Shown piece by piece: positions 33,876 to 43,959 of a stretch of 64,000 bases of DNA. The position numbers and the translations under genes are program-made. Source of the DNA: Glossina fuscipes (Eukaryota > Arthropoda > Insecta > Diptera > Glossinidae); contig NW_023998562.1 in the NCBI RefSeq assembly GCF_014805625.2, forward strand, positions 313,305 to 377,304, written 5' to 3'. The stretch's first letter is position 1; every line of letters starts with the position of its first letter. The notes under the pieces are model-generated. The model was not told the DNA's origin and did no database searches. It saw only the letters and a list, made by a program, of their open reading frames with translations.

Positions 33876-34619
33876 TTAAAGTTCGTCAAGCGATGGCGTA
33901 TAATACATACTATTCAAATAACAACGCGTTACTTCTCCTACCACTGACCGATCGGATAAAGCCTGAGCCATTCCGTATATAGCCATTTTACCAGTCACCG
34001 GCTGTTGAGGATCTTTCCTAAGTTCCCTTACAGATGCCCGTACGTCGACTAGAAATTTATCTGCAATTCCTGACGCAGTATGCATATCGGTAACACATAT
34101 ATGTATACTTAAAGCGAAGAAATACAAAACATTAGTAAACAGTGGGGGAAAAATGTAAAGTTGCGTTACTCACCCAGATGGAAATTGTAAAGTATTTAAA
34201 TTTCAACCTAGTTTACATAAGGCATCTGACAAACGAAACACGTCAAATAAATGAGATCCAATTGCGATCACTGAGGTAGTCGATTGACCAAACACAAAGA
34301 TTCCGTCAATTTTACGCAATCTGAAAATGTTGGAAAATATTTTTGTTTAACAAAAAGCAACAAAGTATTTTCATGTTCCTTACCCTCGTTCTATATAGTG
34401 CGCTGTGTCTAATATACGCTTTGCAGCCTCCAAATAACACTTTTGGCCATAACTCATCATGGTGGCCCAACACGCCGCTATAATACTTCCGGCTCTCGAA
34501 CATTTTACAGTTGGAGAACAGTAAACACCACCTGGCCAATCAGTAGTAACGGTAAATTGACGATTACGAAACTTTTTATCTGAATACAATATAACTGAAG
34601 ATGCCTTAGGTGCGAAACC
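33876..34619 (-). pseudogene. Sply: Sphingosine-1-phosphate lyase, 3' half with premature stop
   Basis: Three exons on the minus strand (34619-34384, 34320-34174, 34107-33876) with good splice sites and matching phases encode the C-terminal half of the PLP-dependent lyase that cleaves sphingosine-1-phosphate at the ER. They begin GFAPKASSVILYSDKKFRNR, then DWPGGVYCSPTV and IIAACWATMMSYG. The second exon reads FGQSTTSVIAIGS and DALCKLG. The third has CVTDMHTASGIADKF and GKMAIYGMAQALSDRSV, ending MYYTPSLDEL. In exon two, the codon expected to be Trp after CKLG is TGA (34203-34205). The 5' half, including the PLP-lysine region, is absent from the adjoining 1.7 kb. It is most likely a partial, recent gene duplicate. 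Confidence 0.88.
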
Positions 34620-36309
34620 CTACTAACAGCAGTGGAACTTTATAGAACTTTACAATTAAATACTTGCAGAATTTAAATAGAAGCAATACATTCATATAAC
34701 GATGTTTTTTACCTCGTTTTTATTAAATGAAACTAACTTGTGTTTTATTTAGTATATTTAGAGCACATTTTCGCTACAAATAGTTCATTTTTCAAAATTA
34801 CAAATTAGAGAAAAATTCATGAAAGTAGAAATTGTAACAATAAATAAAAATAACAACGTAATTAAATATAAAATGTAAATAAATAAATGAATAAGAGACA
34901 CGTATCTTCTGCATCTTCAGTTCCATTTTTTCAAGTTTAGTTCAGTTAAAAACAGAGAAAATACATTTTCATACACAGTGCAGACATAAATTTTTGGTTG
35001 TCTATATCAGAAATTTCGCGAAAATCTGAAGTGCCACGTACATTGTATGGTCAATCAATTTTTTTGATGAGGAATGTGCAGATTAGTTTTCTGCATTTTG
35101 CCGTTGTTTTTTATTTCTCTGCAAAAAATATGCATGCATAGCAGTAACCTATGTCCTTTTTTTGTTCTTAGCGCGGATTTCAAGAAAGCGAAGGCTGAAA
35201 GAACAACAAGTGCCGCCAATATGGAAAATTTTACAGGAAAAAAGTAATGGCAAAAGGCAGAAAACTATTCTGCACATTCCTCATTATTCAAAAGAAAATT
35301 TTACTTTTTATAAAGAAATGGAGAGAAAATATTCTGAGAAAATAATTAATTGTTCTCCTGCTAATTTAACATTAATTATATCATTACAAGCCAACGCCTG
35401 AGTGTTTTTTTTTTCGCTTTTATCTGTCTTTTTGTCTCTTAGTCTTTAATAATAATTATTTACCAAGTTATCTTAGTCCATAGTTGTACATAAATCCATT
35501 GAAAGATCTTCAATATAAAATTCCTCACCAACATGCTCTTGGTCAGTCTGTCTCTCTTTATATCGTCTGTGGCAAGCATTCTCCTAGTGAATTTCTTTAC
35601 CATGTAATCCTTCCGATAATTTTCGATCTACATTGATCCCAGATCATCATGTGATAAACGTGATTGCAATAAAACCAAAAGAAAAACAGGAAAATTTCTA
35701 TTTCGATTTTGACCGTTAGTTTCCAATTCTTTTGCATACAATTCTAGAGCAATAGACATTTCTAGATAATCCGTCACATAAGTAACAAAAAATTAGCGGC
35801 ATATAACAACAAATACCTACGCCGCCATGTACATATAGTTGTATGTACTTGTTGTTGTTATATTAGCCATTGCTCATATATCAATCGTATGTGCAAGTGA
35901 ATGCAAGCATACTTCTACATACTTGTTCATTTTTGTTGCTGGATTAGCCATTTCTTTTTTAAATTATTCGGAAAGCTTTTCTGCTCGTTGGTTGCAAATG
36001 AAGTGGTTACAGATTTTTTTTTTTTTTTTGGAAATTACATCTTTTATAATGAAATCTAAATATCGCTCGGCAATCCAATTTCACTATAGAAAGGATTATA
36101 AGTAGGAAAAAGGAAAAGGGGAGTTATATATTTCCGAAAATCATCATAAATTGTCAGCAACTGACATGAAACTTAAACCCTCTAGCGAGAGGTTCCAAGA
36201 AACACAAAAAAAAAAATTAATATTATTATAATTAATATTATTATATATATAGAATAATGAAAACTATTAGCGGGATTGTATAATTTGAAAATTCTTACTC
36301 AAATGGATG
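34620..36309. other. Spacer
   Basis: No lyase exon or other gene recognised. A frame at 35162-35401, preceded by a TTGTTCTTAG acceptor-like site, is Lys-rich without a known motif. Confidence 0.35.
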
Positions 36310-36500
36310 CACTTTTAAATGTGGTATCAGCATATTGGGCGGTTTCTTTATTGGCCACTTTGTTGATATTATTTTGGATGTCTTAGAAATTTTACGACCC
36401 GCAGATGGTTCTATTATATGAAACCACATTACGGAGCTGTTGTTGAAATCATACGAAGCGATTTTCAAGAATGTCCCGGTAGTGGTCATGAAGGGTCAAA
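36310..36500 (-). pseudogene. Unidentified coding relic with three stops
   Basis: One minus-strand frame reads LHDHYRDILENRFV, stop, FQQQLRNVVSYNRTICGS, stop, NF, stop, DIQNNINKVANKETAQYADT, TFKSAS. The Gln/Asn/Arg-rich helical character without low-complexity runs looks like former coding sequence. I do not recognise the protein. A different overlapping frame is open (36295-36489) but looks random. Confidence 0.35.
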
Positions 36501-36540
36501 CTTGAGTTGATTATCCGTTAACTGTGATGTAGAAAAATTT

Positions 36541-37830
36541 TTAGGAGCTCTTAGCAAAACGAATGACGTTTGATTTTTCAGAATTGAACAATAAATTTAA
36601 ATCCACGCAATCTTTGTAGAAACGATTGGATTTGATATTAAGATGTAAGCTGGCTGTATATAGATTAAAAAGTAGTGCACTGAGACAGCTATCTTGAGGT
36701 AGACCTTCAAAAACTTCAACTGAATTTGAGCCCATCACAAGAGTTCGCGAAGAAAGGAAATTTATAATCCACAGTCTACATTGAGCCGGTATGTTAAAAT
36801 CAGTCAGAACCTCACCTAGTTTTCCTAGATCGATGCAGTCATACGCTTTATTGATGCCTAAACTAAACACAACCATCTGGTTACCATTTGCTTTCTCACT
36901 TGCAATGGTGACAACAACATCATTAAGACAAATACTGGTGGAAATGTGTTTCTGATAAGCATAGGACTTAGAGGGGAGCAGTTGTGACTTGTGCAGAAAT
37001 TTAGTGAGTCTTTCTTTGATCATTTGGTTTGTAATTTTTAAGATGACGGGCAGGAAGGATATAGGTCTGAAAGTTGTGAAGCATTCAAGATCTTTTCCAG
37101 CTTTTGGAATGGGTACAATTTTAATAGTACACCAACCTGTAGGAAAAGAGTTAGTCGTCCAGCGATCATTTATCGCAGATAGCAGAGCTAAAGCAGAGCT
37201 TGAAACGGGAAGAATCTTTACCATTTCGTATTTAATGTCATCAGAACCCGCTGCTGTAGATTCCTTTTTTGATTTAAGGATATGTAAAAGTTCTTCCAAT
37301 GAAAATGCAGAGATGTCTTCCACCTGCAAGTTAGGCGAGAGCATTCTGAAAGCATTACTTGTGGGAACTTGGGCTTTCAGCCATTCTAAGTATGGTTTGT
37401 TATTTCCGTCATTCCAAATGGGCTGTTTGTATTTACTTTTTGAAACGCGATGTCCATTCAGAAATTTCCAGAAGGGTTCTGTGTTGCCATTTGAACACAA
37501 GTCTTTATCTACTTGAGCCCAGTGACTTCTCTTGGCTTTTCTGACCGACTTTTTCCATTCTTTTTGGGATAGTTTACATTCGTCAAAAATGGATATATTA
37601 GCGTATTTGGAAAATTTTTGGTTTGCCTGCAATCTGCGGAAGCACGTTGTGAGCATATCGTTCCACCACGGTTTAGGTGAGTAGGACGTGGAGATGTTAA
37701 TGTTAGTTTTGACGTTATTGATTTCGTGCTGAAATAAATTTTGAATGGACTCAATATAAGGCTCAAGATTAATATGCATAAGATTGTTAAGAAGTTTTTT
37801 CCGCGAAATTAAATCGTTTATCTTAAAAGA
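36541..37830 (-). pseudogene. I/R1-like LINE ORF2 fragment lacking the FADD/YADD block
   Basis: The minus-strand frame enters from the mitochondrial junction at about 37830 and runs to a stop at 36541. It carries the inter-domain PWWNDM and WKKSVRKAKRSHW, then the reverse transcriptase motifs IKYEMVKILP, IVPIPKAGKD, FRPISFLPVILKI, motif A as FSLGINKAYDCIDL, and GLPQDSCLSALLFNLYTASL, where the usual PQG is PQD. Right after TASLHLN the sequence jumps to VDLNLLFNSEKSNVIRF, which normally follows the xADD catalytic box, so an internal deletion removed it. It is a different LINE lineage from family A, and dead. Its 5' end coincides with the start of the COX1 insertion. Confidence 0.85.
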
Positions 37831-38143
37831 AATGTAGTGGAAAATGGAGCTGGAAGTGGATGAACTGTGTACCTCCCAATTTCTTCTATTATTGCTATTG
37901 GAGGAGCTTCAGAAGATTTAGCTGTCTTTTCTTTACACTTAGCTGGAATTTCATTCATTTTAGGAGCAGTAAATTTTATTACTACTGTAATTAATATATG
38001 AGCTACTGGAATTTCTTTTGACCGAATACCTCTATTCGTATGATCAGTAGCACTATTATTATAGCACTATTATTACTTTTATCATTGCCTGTGTTAGCTG
38101 GAGCTATTACTATGTTATTAACGGATCGAAATTTAAATACCTG
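37831..38143 (+). pseudogene. Nuclear mitochondrial insertion, COX1 part
   Basis: The plus strand reads [49 protein letters not shown], then GISFDR, PLFVWSVA and [17 protein letters not shown]. This is the central-to-C-terminal part of cytochrome c oxidase subunit I; mitochondrial TGA-for-Trp and ATA codons are present. A small duplication (GCACTATTATTA twice near 38050) disrupts it. It joins an ND5 segment directly at about 38143. Confidence 0.92.
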
Positions 38144-38955
38144 TTAAATGAATATCTTGATTATTATTTATATTATGAATAGTAGCTCCTGCACATATAA
38201 ATAATAAAGCTTTAAATAAAGCATGGGTCTGTATATGAAAGAGAGGTAATTTTATATAACCTATAGATAAAATTCTTATTATTGAACCTAATTGACTTAA
38301 AGTAGGTAAAGCAATAATTTTTTTAAATCAAACTCATAATTAGCTCCTAATCTAGCTATAAATATAGTTAAGGCTGATAACAACAATAATAAAGCTCCTA
38401 TCCAATTGCTAACTAAACCTAAGTTAAACCGAATTAACAAATATGCCCCCGCAGTTACTAAAGTAGAAGAATGAACAAGTCCTGGTACAGGAGTAGGAGC
38501 AGCTATTGCAGCGAAAGTCATGATGAAAATGGAATTTGAGCACTTTTTGTTATTGCTGCTAACATAATTAGACTTCTAAAAAATATAGTTTCATCTCCCA
38601 TAATTTAATATTCAAACAATTCTTAATAATAAAGCTACATCCCCAATTCGATTAGACAAAGCAATTAATATTCCCGCATTAAAGATTACATTTTGAAAAT
38701 AAATTACTAACGAATAAGAAACTAACCCTAATCCATCTCAGCCTAATAAAATTCTAATTAAGTTAGGTCTAATAATTAATAATATTGTTGAAAAAACAAA
38801 TATTAATACTAATATAATAAATAGATTAATTTTTCATCTACTATTATATATTCTTTTCCATACAAAATAACTAAAGACGAAATTAATAATACAAAAAATA
38901 TAAAAATTAAACTTATCCAATCAAAGAAATTACTTCTCATTCAATAAATAATCTT
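38144..38955 (-). pseudogene. Nuclear mitochondrial insertion, ND5 part
   Basis: The minus strand encodes ND5 from its N-terminal region (FIEWEVIS, then SLVI and YGKEY, near 38860-38950) through [36 protein letters not shown] and [15 protein letters not shown] to NNNQDI at about 38150. Several indels and missing segments break it. ND5 is on the opposite strand to COX1 in insect mtDNA, so the orientation agrees with one mitochondrial strand carrying a large internal deletion. Confidence 0.9.
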
Positions 38956-38974
38956 TTGTTTTTTTCCATTTCAG

Positions 38975-39050
38975 GTTATTTATTATTATTATATTATTAT
39001 TATTGCATTATTATTGTATTATTATATTTATATTATTATTTTATGTTATT
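38975..39050. repeat. (TTA)n-type microsatellite
   Basis: Imperfect TTA/ATT run directly beyond the right end of the mitochondrial insertion. Confidence 0.85.
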
Positions 39051-39218
39051 AAAATGGTCTTCATCCCTGACGTGATTTTTAGTGACCTTTTAAATATCCG
39101 GAGTTGTGGGGACAGAAAGGGGGTTATATTCATTGGAAGTTAGCTGGTAGTTGACTGAATGACCGCACAGTTATCAGCCAGAGGCCGAAAACAAAGAAAT
39201 TAACAGTGATAGCGAACA

Positions 39219-39346
39219 TGTACAGATGGACGAACAAAGCAATGTACAGATGGACGAACAAACGGATGTACAGATGGGCGGACAAAGGGATGTACAGATG
39301 GGCGGACAAAGGGATGTACAGATGGACGAACAAAGGGAGCTAAGGC
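39219..39346. repeat. Minisatellite, 24-bp unit, about 5 copies
   Basis: TGTACAGATGG(A/G)CG(A/G)ACAAA repeats with period 24 (TACAGA at 39221, 39245, 39269 and so on). The unit length is a multiple of three, so frames in both directions are open (QMDEQxxV type), but no gene framework surrounds it. Confidence 0.9.
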
Positions 39347-40079
39347 CATCCAGCATTAAAAGCCCCGGTATATATAATTTAAACAGACAGACTTTTGCAA
39401 TTGAACAGGCGGTTGTTTACAAATACAAAGTAACTTTTTATACCTATTTTATACCCATTTAGTACAGTGAATATGGTAACAAATCTTAAATCAATTATGG
39501 CGGCTCATAAGTAGAAAATTCACTTTAATTTGCGTTAAGTTTTTACGTGAAATTTATACAGCAGTCATTTTTTGAGCAGGTGCTGTAAGAGAAAAGACAA
39601 AATGGATTTGTGTAGAACACAAATGACACACTTTTCATTATATACCGTGGATAGCACTGTGAAATCCAAATCCTTTAGAAAAATGCAAGCGCTACAGGTA
39701 TAGCAGCAAGCAGTCCGTGTTAGAAGAATGGTGGAAAACCGTATGGCAACTATAATAATTAAATTGAAGAATCAAACTGTGGCGAAATTTGCATAACATT
39801 AACCGCAAATACTATAAAAGGAGCGAAAATGGATTTGCGGAAGAGCAATAACACACGATACAATCCGCAATACACCTTTTCTGCGTATACGAAATCCAAT
39901 TCAAACGAACCTCTTCAAAATTCAAACGAGGCTACAAAGCAAGTAAATCCTCTCTGAATAAATAAGAACAGGTACAACGTCTTGAAATGGTAAAACGTTT
40001 TTTTTTTGTAAACTAATAATATATATACTGATTCTTGTTAAATAATTCAGCTGCAAAGGCATAAGTAAGAATATCCACG
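39347..40079. other. Spacer with a diverged direct repeat
   Basis: AAAATGGATTTG begins two similar blocks, near 39600 and near 39828, both with an ACACA-rich segment and GAAATCCAA about 60-70 bp later. The second is preceded by ACTATAAAAGG. The nature of the repeat is unknown. Confidence 0.4.
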
Positions 40080-40089
40080 GAACTCTAAC

Positions 40090-42904
40090 TCATCGCAAAC
40101 ATGCGTAAGTCTGGCAACCGATAATAGTTGACAACAATTCATTTTCGAATCGTAACGACTTTTTAAGGTTAAAAGCTAGTTTAAGTACGACATCGCTAAA
40201 TCGCGCGCAAAGCAATGTTGCTTTAATTGACTTTAAAGGGTCCGATAATGAGAATAAGTGATAGACGTCATTTAGGTTCTTGCAAACAACTCTGAGCGGA
40301 TTAAACAGCTCATAATTATATTTACACTGACTAAGCTTAACCAAGATAAAGTGCCTAGAGAAGCGGTTAGGGACATTAAAGCTTATTTCACAAAGTAATG
40401 AAGGCGAGTCAATAGCCCCATTTATTACTTTGATTACAAAGTAAACGACAAGAACAAACCTACAGTTCTCAAGAGACAGTAAGGACAGCAGTAGCAATCT
40501 TTTTTCATAGGGAGGAAGAGAGGCAATCGGATCCTAACCCAAATTTCTAAGGCAAACAGCAAGACTAGCTTTTGAACAGATTCAATTGAATCTATATAGT
40601 ACCTATATGAAGGAGACCACACAACAGAGGCATACTCGAGTATGGGTCTAACCAAACACACGTACAGCTTTTTCATAATGTAGGGATCATCAAGCTCCTT
40701 GAACCACCTTTTTATAAACCCAAGCACGGACCTAGCTTTGCTTATCGAGAGCTCAATATGCAAGTTAAAACGTAACCTATATAGTAGAACGCCTAAATAT
40801 GTGATCGAATCGACGTCCTCCAACTTATGCGAATCTATGAAATACTGAGTAATGAATGACTTTCTTCTTGAGAAAGAAAGCTTCTTACATTTACTCTGAT
40901 TTAGTTTCAGAAGATTCAAAGAGCACCATGCAACAAAATTATCCAAATCACCTTGAAGCTGATGTGATTGGGATTCAACAGAGAAGGAAGAAAACAGTTT
41001 CACATCAGCATACATTAAGATCTGGCTGGAATTAACCACCGATGGGAGATCGTTAATGATAAACTAAATAAAATGGGACCTAAGTGATTTCCTTGAGGTA
41101 CGCCAGACGTAACGGGGAGTTCATCCGAGGTAATGAAGTTAAATAAAAACCCTGAAGGATCTATTGTGCAGATAAGAGCTTATCCATTTCACTAAGTAGA
41201 AAGGTAAGGCAGAGGCTTGGAGTTTAAAGATAAGTAAGTTATGGTTAACCATATCAAATGCTATGCTTAAATCAGTGTAAATAACATCTGTGCGAGAGCC
41301 ACTAGAAAAAGCTTTGAAAATATGACAGGTAAACTCTAACAAGTTGGTGACTGTAGATCGCCCTTTCCGAAAACCATGCTGGCGTGGAGAAATATACGAA
41401 TTAAAGGCGAATGCCAAATACTGAGTCACAATTCGCTCAAACAGCTTAGCCAAGACACTCAACTTGGCAATGCCCCTGTACTTCTTAACAAGATGTCTAC
41501 TTCCACTTTTGTGAATGGGAATAAGGAAACTACCCTTCCACCACAAAGGTAAAACACCTAAATTCAAGGACTGGTTAAAAATCTTTGAGATAACGCCACA
41601 TAACTCGACAGCGCAAGATTTAAGTACACCTCATGGAATTCCATCAGGTCCTGGCGCACAAGAATATCTTAGAGAACTGAACCCATTAAAAACGTCATCT
41701 TCAGCAATATCCAAATTCGGAATAGAAGCCGAGTTAGTTATAGGATATGGGTAGTTTGCGTAGATTTCAAGATCATCCGAGGAATCGGACCCATTAAAAG
41801 AAACATGCGAGGGATGTGTGGAAATTTTTCTTTTTGAGTTAACAAATTTAAAAAAGTATTTAGGATTAGCGAACAGAGAGGATTTAATGAACTGATGGTA
41901 TCTGCGATAATAATGGTGATTGAGGAAGTTAAATCAATGCCTCGCCACCGAGTAAGCGAAATAGGCGAGCGCAGAGCCACTTTTCGAATATTTTTTGAAT
42001 AGCGTGTTTCTTCTGTTCTTGTAATATTTAATTGTCTTATTAAACCAGGGGGAGCACCTGCTTCGAGGTCGGCACTGCTTAATCGGAACAGATGCAGCAA
42101 TAGCTAGATTTAATGTATTGTAGAACGATGACAATAAGCTTTCAATACTTCCGGTTGAGAAATCAAGCCTCATATGTGAAAGACGATGTTTTAGCAATAC
42201 AATATTGATTTTATGAAAATCATAATATTTATTTAAAAAAGTTTGATTTGGCACATTAAGGCATTTCAACGAGCCATCATTCATATGATGAAAGTAAATG
42301 CATATTGAAGAATGATTAGGATCCTCAGGTAAACTAAAAGGTGGACAACGATTTACACTAATCTCAGGGAAATTGGCGAAGCAGAGATCAAGCCGTCTAC
42401 CATTACAATTAGAAGTACGATTATATTGATATATATACGGTTGCATTGAACTAAAATATGATCAAAAAATTCATTAAAGAATACAACAGCCCTATCAGAC
42501 GTTGAAGTAGGAATCAAACAGCCAGAATTACCATTGTTAGGGCAGCGTGTTTCTTGTAAATGGAGATATCAGAATTTGGGGGAATATAGGAGCAGGTTAT
42601 AAAGAGCTGTTTATTAGGAATTTTCGCACGAATGGCGATAAATTCAACGTCAGGAGAAGTGGGAAATTCTATTGAATTGAACGGGAGTGACGCAGATATG
42701 GCAATTAACCACCACCAGTGCGATTTACTCGATCATTTGTAAAGACTTGGAAAGAATTGTGAAAAAGTTCCGACGAATGAAGATCGGGTTTTAGCCAAGT
42801 TTCAGTGAAGGCCAAACAGAAAAACTCCGTGCTCACTGAATTTAGAAAAGTAGAACGAACTTTTGAATTTATGCTGCTAACATTTCGATAAATGAGAGAT
42901 AATG
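40090..42904 (-). pseudogene. LINE A3 ORF2 (endonuclease and reverse transcriptase), broken
   Basis: The N-terminal AP-type endonuclease is readable in shifting frames (TETWLKPDLHSSE near 42780, then NGRRLDLCFANFPEI). A linker follows with SVPIKQCRPRSRCSPWFNK, then reverse transcriptase blocks: WKGSFLIPIHKSGSRHLVKK, QHGFRKGRSTVTNLLEF and VIYTDLSIAFDMVNH. The SGVPQG motif is shifted out of frame near 41100. The catalytic box reads MYADVKLF, one Asp codon short of the YADD kept in copies A1 and A4. The C-terminal SLENCRFVLVVYFVIKVING region ends near 40090. Inactive. Confidence 0.85.
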
Positions 42905-43795
42905 GGCCTGAAGAAACGTTTAGATTTTTGAAGGCGACAAGACCATTGCTTTGGTATTACGGAGACGATCTCGACGGATAAATTCCTTAATTAAGGATCC
43001 TACTGGCCACAGTGGTTTGTTTAACAACATATCACTGTTTTCAGTTGGAACTAGTATTTTAAAAGAGGAGATTGCCCTAGATTGAGTAGGAGCCATTTTG
43101 AAAATGCTAACGTGCTTTAAATTGACTGACGGGACTTTCGTCGCCAGATAACTTTTTATGCTATCCACCGAAGTTTCAGGTGCCAGTCTTGACACAAATA
43201 TTGCTTTTCTGGGAGGAACTGCCGTCAAGCAAATGTCATTATTTGGAACAGGAGGGGGGTTCACGGTAGGAAAGTTTCGAGTTGGGGAGAATATAGATGG
43301 GGTTATCGCCCTTGTACCTGCAGCTTGTGAGACTTGCCCAGTCTAATGACCAACATTGACACGCGAACAACCAGGAGGAGAGGATGATTTATTTTTCTCT
43401 TCATTACTTTTAGGCGATGGCGCTTGATTAGAGTGAGTGGCGGCTCTGGGCGGAGATACCCTTGCCACTTCAGCGTAGCTTAAAACAGAAGGACTTGCCG
43501 GCTTGTTTGTAACTGTTTTGTTACCAACCGACTCAGCAATATTGGAAACATTACTGTTCATTTTAGAGTTCGATGGAGCGGTAACTTGTACCAACAAATC
43601 AGATTTAGAGAAACCCAGAGGTGACGTTCCACACACTACGCTACGAGTAGAAGATGACTGCCAAATAAAACGAAACTCATCAAACCTAGACTTAATTAAC
43701 TCAAACTTCTCCCACAGGGAGCCGAGATTTCTACTTAATTCGGAGAAAGCATTTCTCGTCTCCCTAAAAAGTTTGTAAAAATCAAGAGATTCTGC
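42905..43795 (-). pseudogene. LINE A3 ORF1 (RNA-binding), 5' truncated and broken
   Basis: A helical segment (FSELSRNLGSLWEKFELI) leads to VQVTAPSNSK and a Ser/Pro-rich linker (VARVSPPRAATHSNQAPS). A second frame (43264-42920) holds FVSRLAPETSVDSIKSYL and LKHVSIFKMAPTQSRAISSF, resembling the small alpha/beta RNA-binding-like domain at the C-terminus of ORF1 in related LINEs. The two parts are out of frame. Role: coating element RNA. Confidence 0.7.
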
Positions 43796-43888
43796 CTTTG
43801 GCTGCGTTTAATCGATTGTAAAGAAGTATTTGCTTTGTTTTTGATTTTGGAAAAAGTTTTGAGCAATATTATATTCGGCCGTGATTGC

Positions 43889-43953
43889 AAATTTCAGCTC
43901 TTATGAGAGTAACTGGCTCGCTCATTTAATTACTCTCATACGAGCCGAAATTT
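43889..43953. ncRNA. Isolated 24-bp stem, 17-nt loop hairpin (candidate RNA or MITE relic)
   Basis: The arm at 43889-43912 (AAATTTCAGCTCTTATGAGA plus GTAA) pairs with 43930-43953 at 22 of 24 positions, and the loop is 17 nt. The size fits a pre-miRNA-like or small palindromic transposon hairpin. It lies about 95 bp beyond the 5' end of LINE A3. Either strand could be transcribed. Typing it as RNA is tentative. Confidence 0.3.
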
Positions 43954-43959
43954 CTATGG

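Larger units (their letters stand above)
40080..43795 (-). mobile_element. CR1/Jockey-type LINE, copy A3 (longest copy)
   Basis: The longest family A copy in the window: most of ORF1, the endonuclease region and the whole reverse transcriptase of ORF2. It lacks the PHD-coding 5' end present in copy A2, so it is 5' truncated near 43795. At its 3' end the match to A1 fades near 40080 without a TAAA tail. Together A2 (5' end) and A3 (the remainder) show that the family had a two-ORF structure. Confidence 0.88.
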
